Below are positions 24,539 to 33,910 of a DNA stretch of 45,741 nucleotides, piece after piece. How positions within the stretch are numbered: position 1 is the first letter of the stretch; every line of letters starts with the position of its first letter. Below the pieces are notes generated by a model, which made no database searches, had not been told where the DNA came from, and saw only the letters and a program-made list of their open reading frames with translations. Origin of the DNA: Rhizobium sp. Q54. GTDB taxonomy: Bacteria > Pseudomonadota > Alphaproteobacteria > Micropepsales > Micropepsaceae. The stretch is taken from the NCBI GenBank assembly GCA_945882615.1, contig CAMCWK010000024.1:1-45741 (forward strand). The letters are read 5' to 3'. The translations under genes and the position numbers were made by a program.

Positions 24539-24563
24539 GGAACAGTTCGCCATCTTCGCTGTT
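24539..24563 (+). promoter_or_regulatory. possible EcfG-type (general stress) promoter
   Basis: GGAAC at 24539-24543 and TGTT at 24560-24563, 16 bases apart, resemble the GGAAC-N16/17-CGTT promoter of alphaproteobacterial EcfG sigma factors, with one mismatch. A perfect inverted repeat GGAAC-N7-GTTCC lies further down, before the gene at 24637. The rest of 24469-24636 shows nothing else. Confidence 0.25.
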
Positions 24564-24636
24564 TCCTCCTGCGGACGGGTCAATACGGCTTGGAACTTTC
24601 GCTGTTCCACTATTTTACCTCTAAAGGAGGACTGCA

Positions 24637-24972
24637 ATGAAAAGCTCACTCAAAATGCTTCTGGCGGCCTGTGTCATCGGCACGGCCGGGATCGTCGCGT
24701 CGGCGCCGGCTTCGGCCCAGTCTGGTTTTTCCTTCCGGGCAGGGGATGTCGCCATCGCTTTTTCGGACGGATATTATGATCGCCGCAACCGGTGGCACCA
24801 CTGGCGTGATGCCCGTGAGCACCGCTGGTATCGCACCAACTATCGCAACAATTATCGCGCCTGGCGCCGCGATAGTGACCGCGACGGCATCCCCAACCGC
24901 TATGATCGCGATCGCGACAATGACGGCGTGCCGAACCGCTATGACCGCCGTCCGAACAACCCCTACCGCTAA
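24637..24972 (+). CDS. small secreted Asp/Arg-rich protein with calcium-type repeats
   Basis: A 111-residue exported protein. A strong AAAGGAGG precedes ATG 24637. The signal peptide ends near PASAQ (about residue 28). The mature part is Tyr/Arg/Trp-rich and ends in repeats RDSDRDGIPNRYD and RDNDGVPNRYD, which look like thrombospondin type-3 calcium loops (DxDxDGxxN). Function is unknown; such short exported proteins are common in alphaproteobacteria and are often stress-induced. It stands alone between the cco operon and a strong terminator. Confidence 0.82.
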   Translation: MKSSLKMLLAACVIGTAGIVASAPASAQSGFSFRAGDVAIAFSDGYYDRRNRWHHWRDAREHRWYRTNYRNNYRAWRRDSDRDGIPNRYDRDRDNDGVPNRYDRRPNNPYR

Positions 24973-24987
24973 CCGTTTCGCCTAGCG

Positions 24988-25021
24988 AAAAGACCCCGCG
25001 AATATCTCGCGGGGTCTTTTT
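24988..25021 (+). terminator. strong intrinsic terminator
   Basis: A perfect 14-bp stem (AAAAGACCCCGCGA paired with TCGCGGGGTCTTTT) with the five-base loop ATATC begins 16 bases after the stop at 24972 and ends in a T run. The A-tract on the left arm may also let it stop transcription from the other strand. Confidence 0.93.
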
Positions 25022-25163
25022 CGTTTCATGACGACACCCTCGCCGCCTAAAGGCGACAAGGGTGTCGCGCTTCGCCGCATGGTGTGCCTATGGGAGCGGC
25101 AATATGATGGATTCTATTCGTGGGGCGGCGTCACCAAAGGCGACGCGGAAATAGGGGTAGATC

Positions 25164-25850
25164 ATGGTCGAGAACGAGCCGGTCCTGACGATCCATCGCG
25201 GCCATCGCCGTCCTGACCCCGCCCTGATCGAGGCATTCCGCGGCGCTGCGACCTCCCATCTGGTGGACTGCATGGAGGGGCGCGGGGCGCTGGACTGGCG
25301 CATCAAGCCGCTCGATCCTGCCAATGCGATGTTCGTGGGGCCCGCGCTGACGGCCCAGGCCTATCCGGCCGATTTCTGCGCGGTCGCCGGTGCGGGGATG
25401 GAAGCGCAAGCTGGCGATGTGATCCTGTGCACCAATGACGGTTATACCGGCACGGCGCTGATCGGCGACCTGGCGTCCGGCATCATGCGCAACAAGGGCG
25501 TGGCCGCCTTCGTGACCGACGGGCTGGCGCGCGACCGGGCCGGCATTGCGGCGACGGGGTTGCCGCTGTTTGCGCGGGGCATATCGCCCAACTCACCGGC
25601 CAGCACCGGACCGGGACAGGTTGGTGCGCCCATCGTGCTGGGCGGCGTACATGTCGCTTCGGGTGATATCGTGGTGGGCGATGCCGACGGTGTGGTCGTG
25701 GTTCCCCTGGCACAGGCGCAAAGCGTGCTGGCGCGGCTGCGCGCGGTGCAGGTGGCCGAAAAGAAAGCGGAAGATTTCGTCAAGGCAGGCAATACCAGCT
25801 TTGAGACCTGGCAGGCGATTGTGCGCAATGCGCGGATCGTACAGTCCTGA
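25164..25850 (+). CDS. RraA-like / 4-hydroxy-4-methyl-2-oxoglutarate aldolase family protein
   Basis: A 228-residue RraA-fold protein. AATSHLVDCMEGRGA, a central GDLASGIMRNKGVAAFVTDGLARD (substrate-loop and metal-site region) and GDIVVGDADGVVVVP are the three family landmarks. Members include HMG/CHA aldolases and the RNase E inhibitor RraA; the Arg and Asp of the aldolase site (GLARD) are present, so an aldolase or oxaloacetate decarboxylase activity is plausible. The substrate is not predictable. The start has only a weak ribosome site. It is followed after 97 bases by the beta-helix protein. Confidence 0.86.
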   Translation: MVENEPVLTIHRGHRRPDPALIEAFRGAATSHLVDCMEGRGALDWRIKPLDPANAMFVGPALTAQAYPADFCAVAGAGMEAQAGDVILCTNDGYTGTALIGDLASGIMRNKGVAAFVTDGLARDRAGIAATGLPLFARGISPNSPASTGPGQVGAPIVLGGVHVASGDIVVGDADGVVVVPLAQAQSVLARLRAVQVAEKKAEDFVKAGNTSFETWQAIVRNARIVQS

Positions 25851-25947
25851 CCGGACCCAAGAAATTGTAACAGGAGATCGTGGCGCCAGCCCTGCTTTTT
25901 TGGGGCGCGAAACCCGCGATGCTGTCACCGCCATAGCGGAGGCGATG

Positions 25948-27981
25948 ATGAAGCATATCTGGCTTGGATTTGTGGCGTTGATGGCGCTCGCTTTTTTTGC
26001 GCAGGTCGGGCCCGCCCATGCCGCGAATGGCGTGACAGCGGGCGCCTTTGTGGTGGAGCGTCCCACTTTGCTGTCGCTGGGCTTTGAATGGAAGATCACC
26101 GGCGACGACAACCGCAATGCTGCCGTCGCCGTCAGTTTCCGCAAAAAGGGCGAAACGGCGTGGCGCAAGGGCATGCCCTTGATGCGCATGGGCGGGGAAT
26201 TCATCGCCGGCCCCCGGCCGCAATATGGTGACAGCGCCTATTACAATTATACCGTGCCGCCGGGCTTCGCGGGCAGTGTGCTGAACCTTCAGCCCGATAG
26301 CGAATATGAATGCCGCTTTGTGCTCAGCGATCCCGATGGCGTGACCGGTCAAAGCGAGCAGACGGTGACGGTGCGCACCCGCAAGGTGCCGGCGCCGGCC
26401 ACGGGCGGGCAGGTCTATCACGTCTATCCCTGGGGCAAGGATGACAAGACGCTCGGAAAGAACGAGTTCATTGGCCTGCTGCACGCCTACTTTGTGGGCG
26501 CCGACCAGAGCGATCACAACAATGTCTTTGCCCATCGGGTCAGGCCGGGCGACACCATCCTGGTGCATGCCGGCATATATAAGGACCGGCGTTTCACCTA
26601 TGGCGGCCAGGCGGGTGACCGCGCCGGCCCGTCCTACGGCACTTCGTTCGATGGCACCTATTACCTGACCGCCAAGGGCACGGCTGACAAGCCGATCGTG
26701 ATCAAGGCGGCGGGCGACGGTGAAGTGATTTTCGACGGCGACGGCAATGACACGCTGTTCAACCTGTTGGCCGCCGACTATCACCATTTTGAAGGCATCA
26801 CGGTGAGGAACACCAATATCGCCTTCCTGCTGGGGATCAAGGATATCATCGGCGCCAGCGGCTTCACGCTGACCAATAGCCGACTTTACAATATCGGCCG
26901 CGGCGTGCGCCAGGACTGGGCCAAATCGAAAGACTTCTATATCGCCGACAATGTCTTTCTGGGCCGCCACGATCCGGTGAACATGGGCGGCTGGATCCGC
27001 AAGGATGTGTGGGGCAAGTATCCGGGCTATCCCGCGCTGATCGACAGCGAATATGCCGTCAAGGTCTATGGCCAGGGCCATGTCGTGGCTTACAACTACA
27101 TCGCCAATTTTCATGATGCCGTGACCCACGCCACTTTTGGCAATCCCAATCAGGTGCCCGAAGAGTATGGCGCGTCGGTCGATTTCTACGGCAATGACAT
27201 GTTCAACCTGACGGACAACTGCATCGAACTGGATGGCGGCGTGCACAATATGCGCGCCTTCGACAATCGCTGCGTCAACAGCTCGATGATGGGCTTTTCC
27301 ACCCAGCCGATCTTTGGTGGTCCCGCCTATGTCTATCGCAACCTCACCTACAATTCGACGACCGGCGGCGGGCTGAAGCTGCTGGACAATCCGTCGGGCG
27401 TGCTGGTGTACAACAACACTTTTGTTGGCACCGGGGGCGCATTGGGACCCTTGTCGAATGTGCATTTCCGCAACAATCTGATCGTGGGTGACAGCTGGAA
27501 GCGCCCCATTTTCCAGGTGAAGACCTTCACGCCCTATTCCAGTTCCGACTATAATGGCTTCGGACCCAATCCGGTGGACGGCAATTTTGCCTGGGAGCTT
27601 CCGCCCTTCACCAGCGCCAATGGCGGGCAGGTGCGCCGCGTTTTCAATACGCTCTCCGAATTCCAGAAAGCCACCAGCCATGACACCCATAGCGTCACCG
27701 TCGGGCTGGATGTGTTCCGCAACGTCAAGCCGACGGATGAAGCCAGTCCGCGCCAGCTTTACAGCCCGGAAGATTTCGATTTCCGCCTGAAGCCCAAGGC
27801 TGCGGCTATAGACAAAGGCATGGAGCTGCCCGGCATCACCGATGGCTTCAAGGGCCGCGCCCCGGATTTGGGCGCTTACGAGTTCGATCAGCCTGTGCCG
27901 CAGTACGGACCGCGCGTCTGGCCGGTGGGCGATGCGCCCAGCAAGCGCCGGTCGGAAACCGGTCCGCCGCGCGGCAAGTAG
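25948..27981 (+). CDS. secreted right-handed parallel beta-helix protein
   Basis: A 677-residue exported protein. The signal peptide is MKHIWLGFVALMALAFFAQV, cleaved near AHA. ATG 25948 is used because GGAGG lies about five bases upstream; the preceding ATG is too close. A fibronectin-like segment (about 30-145) is followed by a long region with repeated short strands (VIFDGDGND, FEGITVRNTN, FTLTNSRLYNI, FYIADNVFLG) typical of polysaccharide lyase or carbohydrate-active beta-helix proteins. It may cleave or bind a glycan; no catalytic set is certain. It converges with the next gene with a three-base gap. The open frame upstream of the signal peptide is overlap with the RraA gene. Confidence 0.83.
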   Translation: MKHIWLGFVALMALAFFAQVGPAHAANGVTAGAFVVERPTLLSLGFEWKITGDDNRNAAVAVSFRKKGETAWRKGMPLMRMGGEFIAGPRPQYGDSAYYNYTVPPGFAGSVLNLQPDSEYECRFVLSDPDGVTGQSEQTVTVRTRKVPAPATGGQVYHVYPWGKDDKTLGKNEFIGLLHAYFVGADQSDHNNVFAHRVRPGDTILVHAGIYKDRRFTYGGQAGDRAGPSYGTSFDGTYYLTAKGTADKPIVIKAAGDGEVIFDGDGNDTLFNLLAADYHHFEGITVRNTNIAFLLGIKDIIGASGFTLTNSRLYNIGRGVRQDWAKSKDFYIADNVFLGRHDPVNMGGWIRKDVWGKYPGYPALIDSEYAVKVYGQGHVVAYNYIANFHDAVTHATFGNPNQVPEEYGASVDFYGNDMFNLTDNCIELDGGVHNMRAFDNRCVNSSMMGFSTQPIFGGPAYVYRNLTYNSTTGGGLKLLDNPSGVLVYNNTFVGTGGALGPLSNVHFRNNLIVGDSWKRPIFQVKTFTPYSSSDYNGFGPNPVDGNFAWELPPFTSANGGQVRRVFNTLSEFQKATSHDTHSVTVGLDVFRNVKPTDEASPRQLYSPEDFDFRLKPKAAAIDKGMELPGITDGFKGRAPDLGAYEFDQPVPQYGPRVWPVGDAPSKRRSETGPPRGK

Positions 27982-27984
27982 CGG

Positions 27985-28557
27985 CTAACGCAGACGTTCG
28001 ACCCGGTATTTGCGGGGGCTGTCGCTGGTGCCCAGGGTATAGCTGTTGAACGAGCCTGAGGTGATCGTCACGATGTAATTGGACGGCGCCCTGGTCCAGG
28101 ATACGCCCCCGCCTTCGACATCGGTCTGGCGCCATTCCTGGCCATTCTCCAGGGACACGACAAAGGCGCCGTTCTTTTCATAACGGAACGATTTCATCCG
28201 CGACGTCGCAAAGGGCGGCGCATCGCCGACCAGGGATTGAAAGAATCCCGGCTTGCGGCGTGGTGCGGGCTTGGCCTGTGGCCTGGCCGAAGCCTGCAGC
28301 GCGGGCGCGCTGGCGGCGGCAGAGGCGGGCGGAACCAGGCGCTGTTGAAATTCAGGGGCCGGTGGGAGAGCAAGCTTGGCCCGCATCGGCTGCTGTGCGC
28401 CATAGACGCATTCCAGCCAAATCCGGTCATCCTGAATGACGCCGCAGCGCGCAACGGCCGCCAGCACGGCGTCGCGTGCGCTTGGCTGAGCGGACGCAGC
28501 GGTTGCGGCGCAAACTCCAGCGCATGCCAGCGCCAGCAAAGCAATTCTGCTATCCAC
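27985..28557 (-). CDS. secreted hypothetical protein, 190 residues
   Basis: The start is GTG 28557 with AGGGG about eight bases upstream. The signal peptide (IALLALACAGVCAATAASA) is cleaved near residue 23. The mature part has two Cys (RCGVIQDDRIWLECVYGAQ), an Ala/Pro-rich linker and a C-terminal beta domain with FVVSLENGQEWRQTD and YIVTITSGSFNSYTL. I do not recognise a named family, though the segment resembles short exported proteins of alphaproteobacteria. It is divergent from the TPR glycosyltransferase gene across an 87-base gap. Confidence 0.8.
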   Translation of the reverse strand: MDSRIALLALACAGVCAATAASAQPSARDAVLAAVARCGVIQDDRIWLECVYGAQQPMRAKLALPPAPEFQQRLVPPASAAASAPALQASARPQAKPAPRRKPGFFQSLVGDAPPFATSRMKSFRYEKNGAFVVSLENGQEWRQTDVEGGGVSWTRAPSNYIVTITSGSFNSYTLGTSDSPRKYRVERLR

Positions 28558-28644
28558 GCGCCCGCCCCTTGTTCAGCCCGGCCAAGAGCATGGCCCCCGG
28601 CTATGTCCCCGTTATAGAGTTTGGCAAAATTCCGGATCAAATCA

Positions 28645-31083
28645 ATGGCTCCCAAACCGTTAATCGATATCGCGTCTGTCTTTTCCCGCGCCACCGCGCT
28701 GTATGGCCAGGGGCAATTGAAAGAAGCCGCATCGCTGTACCGCAAGATTCTGGCGGCGGAGCCGGCCCATTTCGACGCCAACCATGGGCTTGGCGTGTTG
28801 CGGGCGCAGCAAGGCCGTTTTGTGGAAGCGGCCCAAGCCCTGGCCAATGCCCTTAAGGCGATGCCTCACAATGCAGAAGCGCTGTCCAATTACGGGAATA
28901 TCCTGACCACGCTGGGACATTTCGAAGAAGCCCTGATGAGCTATGAGGCTGCCCTGTCTCTGAGCCAGGTTCCTGTGTTCTGGTTCAATCGCGGCCTGGT
29001 GCTGATGAACCTGCGGCGCTTCGAGGAGGCGGTTGCCAGCTATGACAGCGCCTTGTCGCTGGCGCCCGATTATGCCGAGGCCTTTCAGAGCAGGGCCGCG
29101 GCATTGTGCGATCTGGGCCGTTTCAGCGACGCCCTGTCCAGCGCCGATGCCGCGTTGAAGCGCAAGCCGGATTCGGCGGATGCTTATTATATCCGTGGTG
29201 TAGCGCTATGGCGGCTGAGGCGGTTCGAAGCCGCGCTGGACAGTTACAATCTTGCGCTGGGGATCGCGCCGCGCGCGCCGAGGATACTAAACGACCGGGG
29301 CATTCTTCTGTGTTCCATGGGGCGCTACGAGGCCGCGCTGGAAAGTTTTGCTGGCGCGCTCGCGCTTCAGCCAGATTTTATCGACGTGTTCGTCAATCGT
29401 GGCATCGCGCTGGCAAGCCTTTACCGGTACCAGGACGCCTTGGGCAGCTTCGATAAGGCGCTTGCCATCAAGCCCGATGCCATTAATGCCCTGAACAACA
29501 AGGCCAGCGTGCTGACTGCCCTGGGGGATTTCGACGAGGCGCTGGACAGCTATGCCGCCGTGCTCGAACTGTCACCCGCTGACAGCGATGCGCTGTTCAA
29601 CAGCGCCGTCACGCTTTCTCATTTGGGCCGCTTTGAGGAGGCGCTGGACAGGTTCGACGCAACCTTGGCCGCCAACCCCCGTCATCCCTACGCCCTGAGC
29701 GGTTTGGCCAGCGTGGCGCTCAGTCTTTGCGACTGGTCGCGCACCGGCGCGCTGGCCGAGCGGCTTGTCACGGACGTGCGGGAGGGCAGGTCGGTGGTCT
29801 CGCCCTTTACCCTTTTGGGGTACAGCGGCGATGCGGTGCTGCAGCTGCGCTGCACGAGGATCTATCTCAAGGACAAGGGCGCGGAATGGCGCGATGGCCC
29901 GCGGCCGGGTCCACACAGCCACGACAGGATACGGATTGCCTATGTCTCGTCGGACTTCGGCAATCATCCGGTTTCCCATCAACTTGTGGAGCTTCTCGAA
30001 CGTCACGACCGTTCCCAGTTCGAGACCTTCGGCATCTCCCTGGGCGCGGATGACGGCAGCGCCGTCCGGACACGGCTGCTCAAGGCTTTCGATCATTTTT
30101 TCGACGCCCGGCTGATGCAGGACCGCGACATTGCCGATCTGATGCGCCGCCACGAAATCGACATAGCGGTCGATCTGAATGGTCACACCCAGAACGGCCG
30201 TCCGGAAATTTTCACCCATCGCGCGGCGCCCGTTCAGGTCAGCTATCTGGGCTATCCCGCGACCAGTGGGTCTGCCTGCATGGATTACATTCTGGCCGAT
30301 GCCGTGGTTGCGCCCTTCACGGACCAGCCCGCCTATAGCGAGGCGATCGTCCATCTGCCCGGCAGCTATCTTGTGGCCGATTCCGGACGCATTCTTCCCG
30401 CGCCCGGGGACCGGCGCGCAGCCGGCTTGCCGGAAGCCAGCCTGGTGTTCTGCTGTTTCAATCAAAACTGGAAGATCACCGCCCCCCTGTTCGATGTCTG
30501 GATGCGGTTGTTGCGCGAGGTTGCGGGCAGCGTGCTGTGGCTGCGTGACGCCGGCGATGCAGTGCGGGCGAACCTGCACCGCGCAGCGCAGGCGCGCGGC
30601 GTCGATCCGGATCGTCTGGTCTTCGCGGACACTGTGGCCTTCGATCAGCATATGGCCCGTCTGCAGCTGGCGGATATTTTTCTCGATACGCTGCCCTATA
30701 ACGCCCATGCGACCGCCAGCGATGCGCTTTGGGCGGGTGTACCGGTGGTGACGTGCAAAGGCGAAGGCTTCGCCGGGCGCGTCGGCGCCAGCCTGCTGGC
30801 GGCGGCGGGGCTGCCCGAACTCGTCACAGCGTCGCTGGCGCAGTACGAAGCATTGGCGTTGAAGCTGGCCAAGAGTCCGGCGGCGCTGGCGGACTTGCGG
30901 GAAAAGCTGGTCCGCAACCGGGAGACGGCGCCGCTTTTCGATACCGACCGATCCCGCCTTGGCATCGAGGCTGCCTATCGCCAGATGGCGACAACGGCCC
31001 GCCGCGGCGAGCCGCCGGCGAGCTTTTCGGTCACGCCGGCGGGCGAAATCCGCGGGGCAGGCGCGGATCAGTTGGTATTCTGA
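28645..31083 (+). CDS. TPR-repeat GT41 (O-GlcNAc transferase-like) protein A
   Basis: An 812-residue protein. About ten TPR repeats (to about 365) precede a SPINDLY/OGT catalytic region (about 430-800). IAYVSSDFGNHPVSH holds the family active-site His; CCFNQNWKI holds the catalytic Lys; HATASDALWAGVPVVTC is the UDP-binding loop. Such enzymes transfer sugars from nucleotide donors to Ser or Thr of proteins; bacterial targets include flagellin and adhesins. There is no signal peptide. ATG 28645 is taken; an upstream TTG at 28621 is possible. It overlaps the paralogous gene B tail to tail by 16 bases. Confidence 0.88.
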   Translation: MAPKPLIDIASVFSRATALYGQGQLKEAASLYRKILAAEPAHFDANHGLGVLRAQQGRFVEAAQALANALKAMPHNAEALSNYGNILTTLGHFEEALMSYEAALSLSQVPVFWFNRGLVLMNLRRFEEAVASYDSALSLAPDYAEAFQSRAAALCDLGRFSDALSSADAALKRKPDSADAYYIRGVALWRLRRFEAALDSYNLALGIAPRAPRILNDRGILLCSMGRYEAALESFAGALALQPDFIDVFVNRGIALASLYRYQDALGSFDKALAIKPDAINALNNKASVLTALGDFDEALDSYAAVLELSPADSDALFNSAVTLSHLGRFEEALDRFDATLAANPRHPYALSGLASVALSLCDWSRTGALAERLVTDVREGRSVVSPFTLLGYSGDAVLQLRCTRIYLKDKGAEWRDGPRPGPHSHDRIRIAYVSSDFGNHPVSHQLVELLERHDRSQFETFGISLGADDGSAVRTRLLKAFDHFFDARLMQDRDIADLMRRHEIDIAVDLNGHTQNGRPEIFTHRAAPVQVSYLGYPATSGSACMDYILADAVVAPFTDQPAYSEAIVHLPGSYLVADSGRILPAPGDRRAAGLPEASLVFCCFNQNWKITAPLFDVWMRLLREVAGSVLWLRDAGDAVRANLHRAAQARGVDPDRLVFADTVAFDQHMARLQLADIFLDTLPYNAHATASDALWAGVPVVTCKGEGFAGRVGASLLAAAGLPELVTASLAQYEALALKLAKSPAALADLREKLVRNRETAPLFDTDRSRLGIEAAYRQMATTARRGEPPASFSVTPAGEIRGAGADQLVF

Positions 31084-33674
31084 AGATCGTCGACAGCAAA
31101 GGCTTGGGGGGGCTCGCCGCGTTTCGCGATCTCAACCATGGTGCTGTAGGCCGCCTCGATGTGCCTGCGGAACAGATCGGTGTCGAACAGCGGACATGTC
31201 AGCCTGCTTTTTTCCAGCTTTTCCTTCAGCTGAGTGATGGCGTCGGGGTCCCGCCCCAGCCGAATCGCCAGCGCCTCATACTCTTGCGCGGATTCTGAGA
31301 TCAGTTCCGGCATCCCCGCCGCAGCCAGCAGGCTGGATGCGACCCGCCCCGGAAAAGCTGTTCCGCGGCAGGTGACGAGCGGCACGCCCGCCCACAATGC
31401 GTCGCTGGCGGTCGTATGGGCGTTGTATGGCAGCGAATCCAGAAACAGGTCGGCAAGTCTCAGGCGCGACAGATGCCGGTCCAGCCTTACATTGGGTGCA
31501 AATATCAGGCGGTCCGGCGCAACGCCATGGCGCTGCGCTTCCCGCGACAGGTTTTCGGCAAAGGGCGGCTTGCTGTTCAGCAGCCACAAGACGCTTCCTT
31601 CCACCGCTTTCAGGATGCGCATCCAGCCTGCGAAAGTCGAAGGCGTGATCTTGTAGCTCTGGTTGAAATTGCAGAACACGAATGCGGCATCGGGCAGGCC
31701 CATGGCCGCACGGCTTGGCACCGCTGCGGCAATTGCCCGCTTGCGGTCATTGGCCTGATAGCTGTGGGGAAGGGTGACGATCTTCTCGTCGTAAAAGCGC
31801 TGTTCGTCCTGCGGAATCACAACCTTGTCGGCGATAAGGTAGTCCATATAAGGCGCGCCTAGGGTGGCGGGAAATCCCAGATAATTGACCTGGATGGGGG
31901 CGGCGCGGCGCGCAAAGACGCCCATGCGAGGCAAGCCGAAATAGCCGTTCAGGTTCACCAGAATGTCGATTTCTGCCGCCCGGATCAGCGCCGCAGCCTC
32001 GTCATCCGTCATTTTCGCGATGTAGAGGACCCTGTCGAATGCGGCTTCCAGCCGTCGGCGCATCTCGCTGCCGTCGCCGCCGCCATTATCGATGGCGACG
32101 ACCTCGAACCTCTCCCGGTCGTGGAGTTCATACAATCCCGCCATCAGATAGGCTGTCGCCTGTTCGCGAAACTCCGCGGAGACATAGCCGATGCGAATCT
32201 TGTCGTGCGAAGAGGCCGGAAGCGGCGGCCCGTCTACTTTTGCAAAAAGACTGTCGGCAAAAATGCGCGAACAGGTCTGCAGCTCCGCCGGTGACGCGCA
32301 AATCGCCTGATAGGCGAACGGGCGCACGACGCGGCGCCTTTTACGGACTCCATCGGTAATGGACGCGACGGCGGCATCAAAATCCGTCCAATCCGCGGCG
32401 TGCATTTTCAGATGCAACAATTCTCCGGCGGCGAAAGGCTGTGCCGGATCGGCGGCCAGCGCCGCCTGAAAATCGCTTATCGCGCCGGCAGAATCGCCAC
32501 GCTCGGACCATCGCAAGTAAGCCCGGTTGGCCAAGGCATCCGCGAGATCGGGCTTGAGCTGCAGGGCCTTGTCAAAGCTGGCGATCGCGTCCCCGCCCCG
32601 CTTCTGGGCGTTCAGGACAGCGCCACGCCCGTTCCACGCCCGTGCATCGTTGGGGTCAGTCGCCAGCGCCTTGTCGTAATCCGCCAGTGCGTCGTTGAAG
32701 CGGCCCATGTCATACAACAGGCGCGCCCGGCCCAGCCGCGCCGGAGCATGCTCGGGATTGACCGCCAGCGCCTGATTGTAGCTGGACAGCGCCTCGCCAT
32801 GGCGCCCCAGATGCCAGAGCGCCGCGCCGCGATTGTTCAACCCTGCCGGGTCGCTCGGGCGCAGGGAGAGGTACTTGTCAAAACGCGCCAGCGCCTCGGC
32901 AAAGCGCTCAAGCCGCAGCAGGGCAATACCATGATTGAGCAAGGCGTCCGCGAATTGCGGCTGAAGAGCCAGCGATTGCTGATAGCTGGCGGCTGCATCT
33001 TCAAAGCGGCCCATATCCGACAGCATGATTGCGCGATTGTACAAGGCCCGAAAATCCCGAGGCGCCAGCGCAAGAGCCTTGTCATAGCTTTCCAGCGCCT
33101 GCTCAAACTCCCCCATCGCCCGCAATGCGTTGCCGCGATTGTCGAATGCGGCAGAAAATTTTGGATGCAGGGCGATGGCCCTGTCATAGCTGGCCACGGC
33201 GTCTTTCCACCATCCCAGCGCAGCCTGGGAAATGCCCCGGTTGTAGAAGACGTGCGGGCTGTTCGGTCTTAAGCCCAGCGCCTTGTCATAGCTGGCCACG
33301 CTTTCCGCAAAACGCTTCAGCTGCGCCAGGGTGACTGCGCGATTGTAAATCGCCTCGAAGAAGTCGGGTTTGATCGACAAGGCTCTGTCGAGCTGGGTCA
33401 GCGCGTCGTCGTGGCGACCGGCGGCCATGAGCACGGAGGCGTAGTTGGACAGGGTTCCGAAATCGTCGGGTTTGAGATTCAGCGCCGCTTGCGTCAGACG
33501 GATGGCTTCCGCGTGTCGTCCCTGCTGTCCGCGAAGTGCGCCGAGCAGCTGCAATGCCGCGACATTGTCCGGCTGTTGCAGGAGAACTTGCTCATACAGA
33601 TCTGCTGCCTGATCCAAATGCCCTTGCTGATGCGCACCCACGGCGCGCTGGATCAACGGATTCAAGTCCAACAA
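31068..33674 (-). CDS. TPR-repeat GT41 (O-GlcNAc transferase-like) protein B with altered active site
   Basis: An 868-residue paralog of protein A with about twelve TPR repeats (to about 420) and a GT41 domain (about 488-850). The start is TTG 33674, because an in-frame stop lies nine codons upstream; GGGAG precedes it by nine bases. The Lys segment CNFNQSYKITPST and UDP loop HTTASDALWAGVPLVTC are intact. In IGYVSAEFREQATAYL the family active-site His is Gln 505 (codon 32160-32162 reads CAG). It may be inactive, altered in specificity, or rely on another base. Gene order suggests duplication followed by divergence from gene A. Confidence 0.86.
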   Translation of the reverse strand: MLDLNPLIQRAVGAHQQGHLDQAADLYEQVLLQQPDNVAALQLLGALRGQQGRHAEAIRLTQAALNLKPDDFGTLSNYASVLMAAGRHDDALTQLDRALSIKPDFFEAIYNRAVTLAQLKRFAESVASYDKALGLRPNSPHVFYNRGISQAALGWWKDAVASYDRAIALHPKFSAAFDNRGNALRAMGEFEQALESYDKALALAPRDFRALYNRAIMLSDMGRFEDAAASYQQSLALQPQFADALLNHGIALLRLERFAEALARFDKYLSLRPSDPAGLNNRGAALWHLGRHGEALSSYNQALAVNPEHAPARLGRARLLYDMGRFNDALADYDKALATDPNDARAWNGRGAVLNAQKRGGDAIASFDKALQLKPDLADALANRAYLRWSERGDSAGAISDFQAALAADPAQPFAAGELLHLKMHAADWTDFDAAVASITDGVRKRRRVVRPFAYQAICASPAELQTCSRIFADSLFAKVDGPPLPASSHDKIRIGYVSAEFREQATAYLMAGLYELHDRERFEVVAIDNGGGDGSEMRRRLEAAFDRVLYIAKMTDDEAAALIRAAEIDILVNLNGYFGLPRMGVFARRAAPIQVNYLGFPATLGAPYMDYLIADKVVIPQDEQRFYDEKIVTLPHSYQANDRKRAIAAAVPSRAAMGLPDAAFVFCNFNQSYKITPSTFAGWMRILKAVEGSVLWLLNSKPPFAENLSREAQRHGVAPDRLIFAPNVRLDRHLSRLRLADLFLDSLPYNAHTTASDALWAGVPLVTCRGTAFPGRVASSLLAAAGMPELISESAQEYEALAIRLGRDPDAITQLKEKLEKSRLTCPLFDTDLFRRHIEAAYSTMVEIAKRGEPPQAFAVDDLQNTN

Positions 33675-33757
33675 GATTCGGTGCTCCCGCCGTCAGCCAT
33701 GCTGCTGCTTATCGCACCTCATTTTGCGTAAAGCTGGTCGCGTCTGCGGTGCGCCGG

Positions 33758-33792
33758 CGCGCCTTTACATTTTGCATCGCAAAATAGGCGCG
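33758..33792. other. inverted repeat in the 366-base gap before the TonB receptor
   Basis: CGCGCC and ATTTTGC on the left pair with GCAAAAT and GGCGCG on the right around a three-base loop, with a small internal mismatch. There is no T run directly after it. The structure lies between the divergent GT41 gene B and the receptor gene, so it may be a transcript structure or a protein site. The remainder of 33675-34041 is AT-rich. Confidence 0.35.
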
Positions 33793-33876
33793 TGCCAATT
33801 CGGCTGATTAAGACGACGAGTTTGCGGCATCTGCTTTCATGTAACACGAAGATTTTTTTATATTTTTCGTCTTCAT

Positions 33877-33890
33877 TTCGCTTTAGCGAA
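33877..33890. promoter_or_regulatory. palindrome, possible operator upstream of the TonB receptor
   Basis: TTCGCTTTAGCGAA is a perfect inverted repeat (TTCGC-N4-GCGAA) 44 bases upstream of the TATAAT at 33934. It suits a dimeric regulator, but I do not recognise the family. Confidence 0.35.
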
Positions 33891-33910
33891 TACTTGTCGC
33901 CTGACGCCTA

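Noticed and set aside
25780..27690. Long minus-strand ORF (636 codons)
   Set aside because: It lies opposite the beta-helix gene, has no domain pattern, and is the usual antisense shadow of a GC-rich gene; the plus frame has a signal peptide and family motifs.
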